From Methylobacterium sp. J-030 (GTDB lineage: Bacteria; Pseudomonadota; Alphaproteobacteria; Rhizobiales; Beijerinckiaceae): a stretch of 64,000 bases of DNA. The DNA lies in NCBI RefSeq assembly GCF_022829545.1, contig NZ_JAKSYM010000369.1, positions 94,978 through 158,977 of the forward strand, written 5' to 3'. This document shows, piece by piece, positions 41,588 to 51,147 of this stretch (position 1 is its first letter; each line of letters begins with the position of its first letter). The position numbers were made by a program, and so were the translations under genes. The notes under the pieces are model-generated. The model ran no database searches, was not told the origin of the DNA, and was given only the letters and a program-made list of their open reading frames with translations.

Positions 41588-42346
41588 TCAGGGCTCGTCC
41601 CCGTCACGCCACTCGATCCAGCGCCGCAGAGCCGGCGCGAGGCCGGTGGCGGGCTTGGCCGGGGGCCGGGCGAAGCGTCCCGCCCGTGGCGACCGTGCGC
41701 CGAGCCGGACCAGGGCCTGCGCCTGGCCGAGGGCAGCCGCCAGCGGATCGACCAGCGGCACCGGAACCGCATCGGCGATCCGGGCGGCGAGGCCGGTGAG
41801 CGGGGCCCCGGCCAGGATCACCGCGTCGGCCCCATCCTCGGTGACGGCCCGGTTGGCCAGGGCGACGATCTCGGCCTCCAGCTCGTGCTGCACCTCCGAG
41901 ACCGAGCGGAAGGCGGCCTCGACCGCCCGGACGCAGGCGCAGCGGGCCGACAGGCCGGACAGCGCGACCGCATCCTCGTACCAGGGCAGCAGCGTGCCCG
42001 AGAAGGTCACGATACCGAAGTGCTGGCCGAGCAGGCAGGCGGTCAGCATCGCCGCCTCAGCCATGCCGACGACCGGCAGGTTGAAAAGCTCCCGTGCCGC
42101 GATCAGGCCGGGATCGCCGAAGGCCGCGATCACGGCGGCGTCGAAGCCGGCCTGATGCTCCGCCAGGGTCTCCAGCACCGCGGAACCCGCGAGCTGCGCC
42201 TCCGCGCGGCTCGCGATGTAGGGCAGGCCCCGCGCCGCCGTCAGCGCGGTGAGCGCCACGTCCGGGGCAAGCGTGGCGGCGGCCGCCCGCTCCATCCGGG
42301 CCGTCATGGCGGCCGAGGTGTTCGGATTGATGAGGAGGAGCCGCAC
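41588..42346 (-). CDS. Hydantoin/Asp-Glu racemase-like protein lacking both catalytic cysteines
   Basis: A 252-residue protein of the hydantoin racemase (HyuE) family by its start MRLLLINPNTSAAMTARMER and overall fold. The two catalytic cysteines of HyuE are expected in CFGDP and LGCAG; here these read AAFGDPGL and VILAGAPL, so both are Ala. It therefore cannot racemise by the usual two-base thiol mechanism. It may bind a substrate or carry out another reaction. The gene sits 4 bases downstream of the amidohydrolase and is almost certainly co-transcribed with it and the ABC importer. Confidence 0.85.
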   Translation of the reverse strand: MRLLLINPNTSAAMTARMERAAAATLAPDVALTALTAARGLPYIASRAEAQLAGSAVLETLAEHQAGFDAAVIAAFGDPGLIAARELFNLPVVGMAEAAMLTACLLGQHFGIVTFSGTLLPWYEDAVALSGLSARCACVRAVEAAFRSVSEVQHELEAEIVALANRAVTEDGADAVILAGAPLTGLAARIADAVPVPLVDPLAAALGQAQALVRLGARSPRAGRFARPPAKPATGLAPALRRWIEWRDGDEP

Positions 42347-42350
42347 GCCG

Positions 42351-43892
42351 TCAGACGCGCGAGCTCGGGCGGTAGAACGGCTCGTGCCGCGACGGGTCGA
42401 TGTAGTCGGCGTAGAAGCGTTTCGCGTGCGGCAGCAGGGCCTTGGAGAGCTGGCGCCGCTCGACCTCGTCGTCGGAGAGCGCCCGCGACAGGTCGTCGTG
42501 GAGCGCCTTCAGGGCGGCGTCGCGGTCGACCCGGGTGAAGCGCCCGTCGGCGTACAGCACCTCGCCCTCGCACAGGACCGTGGTGACGCCGCCGGTCTTG
42601 GCCCGCTGGATCACCGCGTCGAGGAGCGGCGTCTCTGGGTCGAGATAGGGGTAGGCGATCTGGTCCCAGTCGATCAGGACCATGTCGGCGCCCTTGCCCA
42701 CTTCGATCGTGCCGAGGCTGTCGCCGTAGGGGGTGGTGCGGGCGCCCCCGACGGTGGCCATCCGCAGCACCTGGGCCATGCTCGGCACGTCGGCCTCGTC
42801 CATGCCGGGCACCCGGTGGGCGCGCAGCACGAGGCGCATCTCCTGGAGCATGTCGCGGTCGTCGTTGATGCCGGCCTCGTCGAGGCCGATCGCCGTGTTG
42901 ATGCCCTTGGCCTCGAAGCGGTTGAGCGCCGCCACGCCGGAGCGCAGCCGGAAGTTCGAGGAGCAGTTGTGGCAGATGCAGGTGCCGGTCGCGGCCACCC
43001 GGTCGATGTCGGATTCGTTGAGCCAGACCCCGTGGCCGAGCGTCAGGCGGGGCCCGAGCATGCCGAACCGGTCGAGATATTCGACGGCGGTGCCGCCGCC
43101 GCGCTTCTCCGCATAGGCCTTCTGGTAGGCGGTCTCGACGAGGTGCATGTGCATCGGCACGGCGTAGGATTCGGACAGACCTGCCAAGCCTTCGAGGGCC
43201 GCGTCTGAGCACCAGTGGAGGTTGGCGGGGGCGAGCTGGATCTTGGCCCGCGAGGCGCCCTCCTGGCCGGCATGCAGGCTGCGAAACAGCGAAAAATTAT
43301 CCTCCAGGGACATCCGGAAGCGCTCGAACCAGCGCTTCATCGGGTCCTGCAGCGGCGCCGGCAGGCTCGCCACGAAGTCCCTGTCGGCCTGGTAGACGAG
43401 GCGGTTCTGGTCGCGGACCGCGAAGCAGTACGAGACCCGCATGCCGATGTCGCGATAGGCGCGCAGCACCTCGTTGGAGCGCGCCTCGACCTCCTCCAGG
43501 CTGCCGGGCATCCAGCCGTGGATGTGCTGGACCGTGGTGATCCCCGAGCCCACCATCTCGAAGGCCGAGTACAGGGTGTCGAGGTAGAGGTTCAGGTTGC
43601 GCGCCACCATGCGGGTGACGAACCACAGCTCCAGCGGCATGTCGGGGGAGCCGAGCTGCACCGGCGTCAGGCCGACATGGTGGTGACCGTTGACGAAGCC
43701 CGGCAGCAGGATCTCGCGGCCGGAGCCGATCACGGGGGCGTCGGGATAGCGCCCGTGCAGGTCCGCGTAGCTGCCGACCGCCGCGATGATCCCGTCCTTC
43801 TGCAGCACCGCCCCGTCGGCGATCTCCTCCCAGCGATCGTGGTCGAGGGTGCGGGTGATCATCCGCCGGCTGCGGATCAGCGATGTGGCCAT
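42351..43892 (-). CDS. Metal-dependent amidohydrolase/deaminase (AtzB/SsnA-type)
   Basis: A 513-residue amidohydrolase-superfamily enzyme of the chlorohydrolase/deaminase branch. The metal ligands are in VNGHHHVGL (His 70-72), MHMHLVET, TLGHGVWLNESD and GLDEAGINDDRD, so a mononuclear zinc or iron centre is expected. Such enzymes hydrolyse C-N bonds of triazines, guanine, cytosine or related heterocycles. The next gene downstream is racemase-like, and 25 bases upstream lies an ABC ATPase gene of the NMT1/Ssu type, so it probably acts on an imported nitrogen heterocycle. The precise substrate is not readable. Confidence 0.9.
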   Translation of the reverse strand: MATSLIRSRRMITRTLDHDRWEEIADGAVLQKDGIIAAVGSYADLHGRYPDAPVIGSGREILLPGFVNGHHHVGLTPVQLGSPDMPLELWFVTRMVARNLNLYLDTLYSAFEMVGSGITTVQHIHGWMPGSLEEVEARSNEVLRAYRDIGMRVSYCFAVRDQNRLVYQADRDFVASLPAPLQDPMKRWFERFRMSLEDNFSLFRSLHAGQEGASRAKIQLAPANLHWCSDAALEGLAGLSESYAVPMHMHLVETAYQKAYAEKRGGGTAVEYLDRFGMLGPRLTLGHGVWLNESDIDRVAATGTCICHNCSSNFRLRSGVAALNRFEAKGINTAIGLDEAGINDDRDMLQEMRLVLRAHRVPGMDEADVPSMAQVLRMATVGGARTTPYGDSLGTIEVGKGADMVLIDWDQIAYPYLDPETPLLDAVIQRAKTGGVTTVLCEGEVLYADGRFTRVDRDAALKALHDDLSRALSDDEVERRQLSKALLPHAKRFYADYIDPSRHEPFYRPSSRV

Positions 43893-43917
43893 GGTCGTGT
43901 CCGTGTTGGGGAAGGTG

Positions 43918-44724
43918 TCAGACGAGCGCTTCCTGCTCGGCGAAGGCCCGGTCGACCTCGTCGCGCAGGAGCTCGGTGAGATGCCGGCGCATCGCCTCGG
44001 CCTCGGGGGAGAACGGGTCGCGCGGGCGGGACAGATCGTTGCGGACGATCGTCTTGATCCGCCCGGGGCGGGCGGTGAACACCACCACCCGGTCGGCGAG
44101 CGCCACCGCCTCGTCGATGTGGTGGGTCACGAACAGCACCGAGGCGCCGCTGTCGCGCCAGACGTCGAGCAGGAAATCCTGCATCTTCTGGCGGGTCTGG
44201 ACGTCGAGGGCCGCGAAGGGCTCGTCCATCAGGAGCACCTTCGGGCGCATGGCGAGCGCCCGGGCCACCGCCACCCGCTGGCGCATGCCGCCGGACAATT
44301 CGTCCGGCCGCTTGTCGAAGGCCTCGGCGAGGCCGACCCGCTGGAGCGCAGCCCGCGCGATGCTCCGGCGCTCGGCCTCCGGCACGCCCTTCAGCGACAG
44401 GCCGAAGCTGACGTTCTGCCAGACGCTGAGCCAGGGCAGCAGCGAGGTCTCCTGGAAGATCAGGCTGCGCTCCGGCGACGGCCCGGTGACGGCCGCGCCG
44501 AAGGCCAGGAGCTCGCCCCCGGAGACGGCCTCGAGCCCGGCGATCAGGTAGAGCAGCGTGCTCTTCCCGCAGCCCGAGGGGCCGAGGAACACCACGAACT
44601 CGCCGGGGCGCACGGTCAGGTCGATGTCGCGCAGGGCCTCGTGGGCGCGGGCGGTGCCGGCCGCCCAGACCTTGGCGACGCCGCGGCAGGAGACGGCGTC
44701 GTCGGAAGCGGGATCAAAGACCAA
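43918..44724 (-). CDS. ABC importer ATPase, SsuB/NMT1-associated type
   Basis: A 268-residue ABC ATPase with Walker A GPSGCGKST, signature ELSGGMRQRVAVARAL and Walker B VLLMDEPFAALD, in the SsuB/TauB/NrtD group. The only in-frame start is a TTG at 44724, which overlaps the permease stop region by 11 bases, consistent with coupling. It energises import of the substrate bound by the NMT1-type protein encoded at the start of the operon. Confidence 0.9.
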   Translation of the reverse strand: MVFDPASDDAVSCRGVAKVWAAGTARAHEALRDIDLTVRPGEFVVFLGPSGCGKSTLLYLIAGLEAVSGGELLAFGAAVTGPSPERSLIFQETSLLPWLSVWQNVSFGLSLKGVPEAERRSIARAALQRVGLAEAFDKRPDELSGGMRQRVAVARALAMRPKVLLMDEPFAALDVQTRQKMQDFLLDVWRDSGASVLFVTHHIDEAVALADRVVVFTARPGRIKTIVRNDLSRPRDPFSPEAEAMRRHLTELLRDEVDRAFAEQEALV

Positions 44725-45643
44725 GGGACGACCCCGCGCCGCGCGGCAGCCAGTAGAGCATCCGCCGCTGGATCACCCGGAACAGCAGGTCGAAGGCGAA
44801 GCCCAGCAGGCCGATCAGCGTGATGGTGAAGAACACGAGCGACGGGTTGAAGGTGTTGCGCGCCAGCATGATCACCTGGCCGAGCCCGTAGCCGACGCCG
44901 GTTGCCTCCGCGACGAGCACCACCATCCAGGCGCCGAACAGGTTGAGGCGCAGAACCGCGAGCAGCCCCGGCAGGATCGCGGGCACGATCACCCGCGCGT
45001 AGATCTGGCGCTTCGACGCCCCCATGGTCCGGGCGACGTTGATGTAGTTCCGGTTGACCCCGTCGATCTGGTGGATGGTCGAGAGCACCATCGTGAAGAA
45101 CAGGGCGATGAACACCATGAAGATCGCCGGGGCGTTGCCGATCCCGAACATGAAGATCGCCACCGGCAGCCACGCGATCGGCGAGACCGGGGCGAGCAGC
45201 GTGATGGTCGGCAGCGTCAGCCGCTCGAACAGCACGACGTAGCGGATCGCCACGCCGACCAGGATCGACAGGGTCGCGGCCAGGAACAGGCCCGCCAGCA
45301 CCCGGCCGGTGGAGGCGAGCACCGTGATCAGCACCGCCATGGCGGGGCTCGGCCCGGCATTCATCCCGGTGCCGATCTGCCAGCGCTGGGCGGTGTTGAA
45401 GTAACGCGCCTGCTCGGCGAGGTTGCCGAGGAAGATGTGGGGCGGCGGCAGCAGCTTGGCGTCGGCGATGCCGAGCGCCCAGAGTAGCTCCCACAGGCCG
45501 GCGAAGCAGCCGACCGAGACCAGCATCCAGCCGATCCGCTGCAGGAGCGGGACGAACCCCTCGGGCAGCGCGATCCGCCGGCCGAGGGGGAGGCGCGCCG
45601 GTCCGTGCGGGACGGCGGGCGCGCGGGCGAGATCGACGGCCAT
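44714..45643 (-). CDS. ABC importer permease, SsuC type
   Basis: A 309-residue inner-membrane permease with about six helices. The ABC-contact (EAA-like) loop reads NVARTMGASKRQIYARVIVPAILPGL. The N-terminal 30 residues are Pro/Arg rich and cytoplasmic. It follows the binding-protein gene by 5 bases and overlaps the ATPase gene, so the three are one unit. Confidence 0.9.
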   Translation of the reverse strand: MAVDLARAPAVPHGPARLPLGRRIALPEGFVPLLQRIGWMLVSVGCFAGLWELLWALGIADAKLLPPPHIFLGNLAEQARYFNTAQRWQIGTGMNAGPSPAMAVLITVLASTGRVLAGLFLAATLSILVGVAIRYVVLFERLTLPTITLLAPVSPIAWLPVAIFMFGIGNAPAIFMVFIALFFTMVLSTIHQIDGVNRNYINVARTMGASKRQIYARVIVPAILPGLLAVLRLNLFGAWMVVLVAEATGVGYGLGQVIMLARNTFNPSLVFFTITLIGLLGFAFDLLFRVIQRRMLYWLPRGAGSSLGL

Positions 45644-45648
45644 GCCGC

Positions 45649-46713
45649 TCAGGCCGACTTGAACTTGAGCTTGCCGTAGAGATCCGGGTTCTCGGCGATG
45701 ACCTGTTCGAGCAGGGTCCAGTCGATCGCGTCGCGGCCGGGCTTCTTCTTGATGTAGCCCATCTCGGCGACGGAATCGGTCCGGTCGAGGATGAACTGCG
45801 TCTGGTTGCGGGCGTCCACCACCGAGGGCTGCCGGCCCATGGCGAGCTGGGCGTTGTGCATCGAGGTCTTGTAGTAGGAGCCCACGAGCGTGTTCAGGGC
45901 GGCCTGGGGATCGCTCTCCGCCATCGCCTGGGCCTTCATCATGCCCTTGATCAGGGCCTTCACGGCGCCCGGGTTCTGGGCGATCAGCTCGTTGCGCACG
46001 GCCAGCACGCAGTCGGTGTAGCCCTTGCCGTAGATGTCGGTGCCGTCGGAGAGCTTCACCGCGCCCTTCACGTCCGTGAGCAGCGCCGTGCCGTAGGGCT
46101 CGATCGTCGAGATGATGTCGAGCGCCCCGGCGCGGAACGCCTCCACGGCCTCCGGGGTCGAGCCCATGTAGCGGACCGTGATGTCCTTGAAGGCGACGCC
46201 GTTCTTCTTCAGCCAGTCGTAGGGCAGCACCTCGAGCGTATCGAGCTGGAAGGTGCCGAGGGTCTTGCCCTTGAGCTTCTCCGGGCTGTCGAGGCCGGGC
46301 TGGGCCACGAGCACGCAGCCCTCGATGCCGCCGCCGGCCACGATCTTCACCGGGGCGCCAGCGTCGTAGAGCGCCATGAAGCTCGTGTAGGGCATCACGC
46401 CGGCATCGACCTGGCCCATGCCGAGGAAGGTGACCTGATCCGAGAAGGTCGGCGTGTTGACGAAGTCGATGGTCAGCCCGTCATCCTTGGCGAGTTGCAT
46501 CGCCTCGGTCAGGAAGAAGTTCAGGTTGCAGAAGCCGGTGCCGTGGGTCGCCCGGATGCCGGTGGCCGCCGCGGCCCGGCCCATCATGCCGGGCCCCACC
46601 GCGAAGGTCAGCGCGGCGGCGGTGCCGCCGAGGAAGCGTCTGCGGCTGGGCTTGAACCGCGAGAAGTCGGGCGTGAAATCGGGAACGCGGTAATCGCCGT
46701 GACGGTCGCACAT
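45649..46713 (-). CDS. NMT1/SsuA-type substrate-binding protein with Tat signal
   Basis: A 354-residue NMT1-domain binding protein. The N-terminus has a twin-arginine motif in SRRRFLGGTAAALTFAV, so export folded by Tat is expected. The mature region reads GTGFCNLNFFLTEAMQLAKD and VDAGVMPYTSFMALYDAGAP, the class used for nitrate, sulfonates, thiamine precursors and pyrimidines. Context (amidohydrolase, racemase-like gene) favours a nitrogenous organic substrate. It is the first gene of the minus-strand operon, diverging from the amide operon across a 498-base gap. Confidence 0.9.
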   Translation of the reverse strand: MCDRHGDYRVPDFTPDFSRFKPSRRRFLGGTAAALTFAVGPGMMGRAAAATGIRATHGTGFCNLNFFLTEAMQLAKDDGLTIDFVNTPTFSDQVTFLGMGQVDAGVMPYTSFMALYDAGAPVKIVAGGGIEGCVLVAQPGLDSPEKLKGKTLGTFQLDTLEVLPYDWLKKNGVAFKDITVRYMGSTPEAVEAFRAGALDIISTIEPYGTALLTDVKGAVKLSDGTDIYGKGYTDCVLAVRNELIAQNPGAVKALIKGMMKAQAMAESDPQAALNTLVGSYYKTSMHNAQLAMGRQPSVVDARNQTQFILDRTDSVAEMGYIKKKPGRDAIDWTLLEQVIAENPDLYGKLKFKSA

Positions 46714-47211
46714 ATCGGCTCTCCTCAGGAGGCGGATGTCGGGTCTTGCGGGCGGTGCGCGCCGGCTTCCGGCCGAGCGCGCGAAGATGTCTGGCTTGGG
46801 GCCGTGTCAGGGGGCCGTGTCAGGTCGGTCGATGAGATCCGGCCACCCGGCACCTCACGGTCTCGACGGCACGCCAACCTGAAGCGGCCGCCGGGGGCGA
46901 CGCTGCGCTGCGGGCATCCAGACAAGAAACATGCCACCCGGGGCGCGACGTCCGGTTGAGCCGCGTCCGGCGACGGGGCCCCGCCGGCGCAGCACCGCCG
47001 TCCGCGCGTGAAGACAGTCGCGTTCAGGATCCGGCGGACGGACGCAGATTCGAATCGTCAATTTTGACGTTCTCGACTCGGAGCCGCCCCGCGCGCGCGC
47101 AGATGCCGCCAATATGCGCAAGGTCTTCGCCGACCTGCAGTCTCTTTGACCTTCCCGTCGCCCGGATGGCAGCCGACAATCGACCCGTCGTTCAAGGGAG
47201 CTTCGGGGTCG
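46714..47211. other. Divergent promoter region between two N-scavenging operons
   Basis: No gene. It should contain both divergent promoters; the middle is GC-rich and the right half has the palindrome CGTCAA-TT-TTGACG at 47056-47069. Confidence 0.5.
47056..47069. promoter_or_regulatory. Palindrome CGTCAATTTTGACG, candidate operator
   Basis: Perfect 6-bp arms around TT, located 143 bases before the plus-strand amide operon and in the shared upstream region of the divergent importer. The TTGACG arm could also serve as a -35 element. No regulator gene is adjacent to name the factor. Confidence 0.45.
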
Positions 47212-48438
47212 ATGACGCATCTCACGCGGCGCAGCTTCGTCGGGACGGCGGCGCTGCTTGCGGCACCAGCCCTCATCCGCCCGGCCCTCGCGGCCGACAC
47301 CGTCAAGCTCGGCTGCCTGTTCTCGTCATCCGGCACGATGGCCAATCTCGAGGGCCGGTTGAACTACGTGGTCCGGATGGCGGCCGACGAGATCAACGGC
47401 CGTGGCGGCGTCAACGGTCGCTCGATCGAGGTGATGACCTCCGACCCCGCCTCGGATTGGCCGCTCTACGCGCAGGTCGGACGGCAGATGCTCCAGCAGG
47501 AGAAGGTCGCGGCCCTGTTCGGCTGCTGGACCTCCGTCTCGCGCAAGTCGGTGCTGCCGGTCGTCGAGCAGAATGACGGGTTGCTGTTCTACCCGCTTCA
47601 CTTCGAGGGCGACGAGAACTCCAAGAACGTCGTCTACGTGAACTCGCCGCCCGCGAGTTCCGTGCTGCCGGCGGTCGACTACCTGATGGGCCCGGACGGG
47701 GTCGGGGCGAAGCGCTTCTTCATGATCGGCTCGGACTACGTCTGGCCGCGCACGATCAACAAGCAGCTCAAGGGGTATTGGAAGAGCAAGGGCATCCCCG
47801 AGACCGCGTGGCACGAGGAATACGTGCCCTTCGGCTTCTCGAACTTCCAGACGCTGGTGAACCAGGTGCGCAGCTTCGCCAGCCAGCCCGGCGGCCAGGC
47901 GATCGTGGTGCTGACCGTGGTCGGATCCTCGATCCCCGACTTCCTGCGCGAGTTCGCCAACCAAGGCATCAGTGCCACCGACGTGCCGATCCTCGGCCTC
48001 GACATGGTGGAGGCCGATCTCGAAGGGCTCGATACCGCCAAGCTCGTCGGCCACCTGAATTGCTGGGCCTATCTGCAGGCTGCCAAGGGCGAGCGCAACC
48101 AGAAGTTCCTCGGCGACTGGGCCGCCTACGTGAAGGCCAAGAACGTCCCGTTCAGCGCCGACACGGTGATCGACCCGATGGTCTCGGCCTATGACAGCGT
48201 CCATCTCTGGGCCCTCGCCGCCGCCAAGGCCGGGTCCTTCGCGGTGCCGGAGGTGCGCAAGGCCTTCGCGGGTCTGAGTTTCGAAGGCCCGTCAGGCTAC
48301 ACGCTGACCATGACGGGGGAGAACAACTACGTCTCGCGGGGCGTGTTCATCGGCTCGGTCAACGAGAAGCGCGGCTTCGACGTGCTCTGGCAATCCCCGA
48401 ACGCCCCGAAACCGGTCCCGTTCAGCCCCTATGGGTGA
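47212..48438 (+). CDS. urtA: Urea/short-chain amide ABC transporter binding protein (UrtA/FmdD type)
   Basis: A 408-residue periplasmic binding protein. A Tat-like start (TRRSFVGTAALLAAPALIR) is followed by DTVKLGCLFSSSGTMANLEG and the UrtA hallmark GCWTSVSRKSVLPVVEQNDG, then LLFYPLHFEGDE. True UrtA proteins bind urea; the operon ends in an amidase, so a short amide such as formamide or acetamide is at least as likely. The ATG at 47212 begins the signal. The stop overlaps the next gene by 8 bases. Confidence 0.9.
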   Translation: MTHLTRRSFVGTAALLAAPALIRPALAADTVKLGCLFSSSGTMANLEGRLNYVVRMAADEINGRGGVNGRSIEVMTSDPASDWPLYAQVGRQMLQQEKVAALFGCWTSVSRKSVLPVVEQNDGLLFYPLHFEGDENSKNVVYVNSPPASSVLPAVDYLMGPDGVGAKRFFMIGSDYVWPRTINKQLKGYWKSKGIPETAWHEEYVPFGFSNFQTLVNQVRSFASQPGGQAIVVLTVVGSSIPDFLREFANQGISATDVPILGLDMVEADLEGLDTAKLVGHLNCWAYLQAAKGERNQKFLGDWAAYVKAKNVPFSADTVIDPMVSAYDSVHLWALAAAKAGSFAVPEVRKAFAGLSFEGPSGYTLTMTGENNYVSRGVFIGSVNEKRGFDVLWQSPNAPKPVPFSPYG

Positions 48439-50050
48439 GCCGCTCCGCGCGCTCCTGGCCCTCTGCTGTCTGGCGCTGCTGGCGGTTCCGGCCTGCGCCG
48501 CGCCCCTCGACCGGGCGGCCTTCGCGACGGAGCTGTGCGGGGACGGCGCCGCGCAGGTGCGCGCGGCCGAGGGCCTCGTCCAGGCCGGCGGCGACCTGCC
48601 CGCGGACGATCTCACCTTCGCAGGCCGGCTCCTCGCCGCGCTGGCCGAGCGCCGCCTGTCCTGCCCGGCGGACGGCGCCCTGCTGCTCGACCGCCCCGGC
48701 GCACCCGAGGGGCACGACGCGCTGACCGGGGCGCTCCGGCCGGCCGCCGAGGCGCGCGCGCCGGTCCTGGGCCTGCGCCAGCGCGCCGCCGTCGAGACCG
48801 CGCGCGGCACCGTCGCCCTGCTGACCGGCCCGGATCCGGCCGCCCGCGCCGCCGGGCTGGCGGTCGTGGAGCGCCGCATCGCCACCGTCCCGGCGGCGCT
48901 GCTCGACCGGGCGCGGGACGCGGAGACGGATGCGGCCCTGCGGGGGACGATCGCCGGCCTCGCCCAGGCGGCCGCCCTGTCGTCGCCCGATCCGGCCCGG
49001 CGCCGGGCGGCCATCGCCGCCGTGGCGGCCGCTCCCTCGGGGACCGCGCAGGCGCGGCTCACGGCGCTGAAGAGCGATCCCGCCTACGCGGCCGATCCGG
49101 CCTTCCGGGCGGCCCTCGATGCGGGGCTCAGCCAGGTCAGGCGCGCGGTCGCGGTCGGCGACGGGCTCGCGGTGCTCTACAACGGGCTGAGCGTCGCCAG
49201 CATCCTGTTCATGGCGGCGGCCGGGCTCGCGATCATCTTCGGCCTGATGGGCGTCATCAACCTCGCCCAGGGCGAGTTCATCATGCTCGGCGCCTACGCC
49301 ACCTACGGCGTGCAGGAGGCCTTCCGCCGCCTCGCCCCCGGCCTGCTCGACCTCTACCTCGTGGCGGCGATCCCGGTGGCCTTCGCGACGGTCGCCCTGG
49401 TGGGGATCGTGGTCGAGGCGCTGATCCTGCGCCACCTGTACCGGCGGCCCCTCATGAGCCTGCTCGCCACCTGGGCGGTGAGCCTGTTCCTCGTGAACCT
49501 CGTGCGCGTGACGGTCGGCACCCAGAACCTGCAATTCGTCATGCCGGCCTACGTCAGCGGCGGCGTGCCGCTCTACGCCGACTTCGTCGTCACCTGGAAC
49601 CGCCTCTTCGCCATCGCCTTCGCGGCGGCGACCCTCGTCCTGACGCTCCTGATCCTGCGCCGCACGCCGCTCGGCCTCGACATCCGCGCCGTGACCCAGA
49701 ACCGCGACATGGCCGCCTGCCTCGGCCTGCCGACCCGCCGGGTCGACCGCCTCGCCTTCGGGCTCGGCTCGGGCCTCGCAGGGCTCGCCGGGGTAGCGCT
49801 CTGCCCGATCTACAGCGTCAATCCCAGCATGGGATCGGGCTTCATCGTCGACAGCTTCATGGTGGTGGTGCTGGGCGGCGTCGGCAGCCTCCTCGGGACC
49901 CTGGTGGCGGCCCTCGGGGTCGGGGGCGCCAACGTGCTGATCGAGCCGATCTCCGGCGCGGTCGCCGCCAAGGTGATCGTGCTCGTCGGCATCATCCTGT
50001 TCCTTCAGCGCCGGCCCGAGGGGCTGTTCGCCGCGCGGCGGCGGCGATGA
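48431..50050 (+). CDS. urtB: UrtB-type ABC permease with large N-terminal domain
   Basis: A 539-residue LivH-type permease. A signal peptide (ALLALCCLALLAVPACA) and about 200 residues of Ala/Arg-rich periplasmic sequence precede the transmembrane part. That part starts near residue 250 (GLSVASILFMAAAGLAIIFG), with GVINLAQGEFIMLGAYATYG typical of LivH/UrtB. This N-terminal extension is normal for UrtB. Overlaps urtA at its start and urtC at its stop (ATGA), so the operon is tightly coupled. Confidence 0.92.
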   Translation: MGEPLRALLALCCLALLAVPACAAPLDRAAFATELCGDGAAQVRAAEGLVQAGGDLPADDLTFAGRLLAALAERRLSCPADGALLLDRPGAPEGHDALTGALRPAAEARAPVLGLRQRAAVETARGTVALLTGPDPAARAAGLAVVERRIATVPAALLDRARDAETDAALRGTIAGLAQAAALSSPDPARRRAAIAAVAAAPSGTAQARLTALKSDPAYAADPAFRAALDAGLSQVRRAVAVGDGLAVLYNGLSVASILFMAAAGLAIIFGLMGVINLAQGEFIMLGAYATYGVQEAFRRLAPGLLDLYLVAAIPVAFATVALVGIVVEALILRHLYRRPLMSLLATWAVSLFLVNLVRVTVGTQNLQFVMPAYVSGGVPLYADFVVTWNRLFAIAFAAATLVLTLLILRRTPLGLDIRAVTQNRDMAACLGLPTRRVDRLAFGLGSGLAGLAGVALCPIYSVNPSMGSGFIVDSFMVVVLGGVGSLLGTLVAALGVGGANVLIEPISGAVAAKVIVLVGIILFLQRRPEGLFAARRRR

Positions 50051-51147
50051 GCGGCGCCGTGCAGACCGACCGCGCTCCGACGTCCGGACCGGCCGGGCGC
50101 GGCGTGCGCGATCCCCTGGTCACCGGCCTCGTCGGGCTCTGCCTCGCCGCAGCGGCCGGGCTCGTCGTGGCGCCGCCCGCCCCGTATCTCGTCAACGCGC
50201 TGGGCCAGCTCGCCGCCTTCGCGATCCTCGCCGTGTCCCTCGATCTGGTCTGGGGCTATCTCGGGATCCTCAGCCTGGGGCACGGCCTGTTCTTCGCCAT
50301 CGGCGGTTATGTCTGCGCCATGCACCTGCTGGCCCACGGCGTCGCCGTCACCGGCGTGCTGCCGGACTTCGTGCAGTTCATGGGCTGGACGAGCCTGCCG
50401 GCCTACTGGACCGGCCTCGACCACGCGCCGTACGCCCTGGTCCTGGCGCTGGCGCTCGCCGGCCTCGTCGCCTTCGTGTTCGGGCTCGCCTCGTTCCGCT
50501 CGCGGGTCAACGGCGTGTACTTCTCGATCATCAGCCAGGCCCTCGTCTACGTCGCGATGCTGCTGATGTACCGCAACGACACCGGGCTCGGCGGCAACAA
50601 CGGCATGACCGGGTTCCCGCTGCTGTTCGGCTGGCCCATGGGCTCCCCCGGCGTGGTCACGGGCCTCGCGGTCGCCGCTCTCCTGACGCTCGCCGCAATC
50701 CTCGCCGGCACCCGGCGCCTCGTCGGCAGCGCCGTCGGGCGGCGGATGCTCGCCTGCCGCGACGACGAGACCCGCCTGCGCACGCTGGGCTACAGCACCA
50801 CCCGTCTGAAGCTCGGGATCTGGTGCCTCTCGGCCATGATCGCCGCGCTCGCCGGCATCCTGTACGTTCCGCAGGTCGGCATCATCAACCCGCGGGTGCT
50901 GGCGCCGGACCTCTCCATCGAGATCGCCGTCTGGGTGGCGATCGGCGGGCTCGGGCGGCTCGGCGGGGCGGTGATCGGCGCGGTCCTCGTCAACGGCCTG
51001 AAGTTCTGGCTCAGCGCCGCGATGCCGGAGGCGTGGCCGTTCATCCTATCGGGGCTGGTGCTCCTCGTGGTGCTGGTCCTGCCGAACGGGCTCCTCGACC
51101 TCGTGGCCCTGCGCCCGCGCCCGACCTGGCTGCGGGGGGCCCGGTGA
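50047..51147 (+). CDS. urtC: UrtC-type ABC permease
   Basis: A 366-residue LivM-type permease with about 10 helices: LVWGYLGILSLGHGLFFAIG, a loop FASFRSRVNGVYFSI-like element and CRDDETRLRTLGYSTTRLKL as the ABC-contact region. It starts in an ATGA overlap with urtB and ends in a GTGA overlap with urtD. With UrtB it forms the membrane channel. Confidence 0.92.
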   Translation: MSGAVQTDRAPTSGPAGRGVRDPLVTGLVGLCLAAAAGLVVAPPAPYLVNALGQLAAFAILAVSLDLVWGYLGILSLGHGLFFAIGGYVCAMHLLAHGVAVTGVLPDFVQFMGWTSLPAYWTGLDHAPYALVLALALAGLVAFVFGLASFRSRVNGVYFSIISQALVYVAMLLMYRNDTGLGGNNGMTGFPLLFGWPMGSPGVVTGLAVAALLTLAAILAGTRRLVGSAVGRRMLACRDDETRLRTLGYSTTRLKLGIWCLSAMIAALAGILYVPQVGIINPRVLAPDLSIEIAVWVAIGGLGRLGGAVIGAVLVNGLKFWLSAAMPEAWPFILSGLVLLVVLVLPNGLLDLVALRPRPTWLRGAR

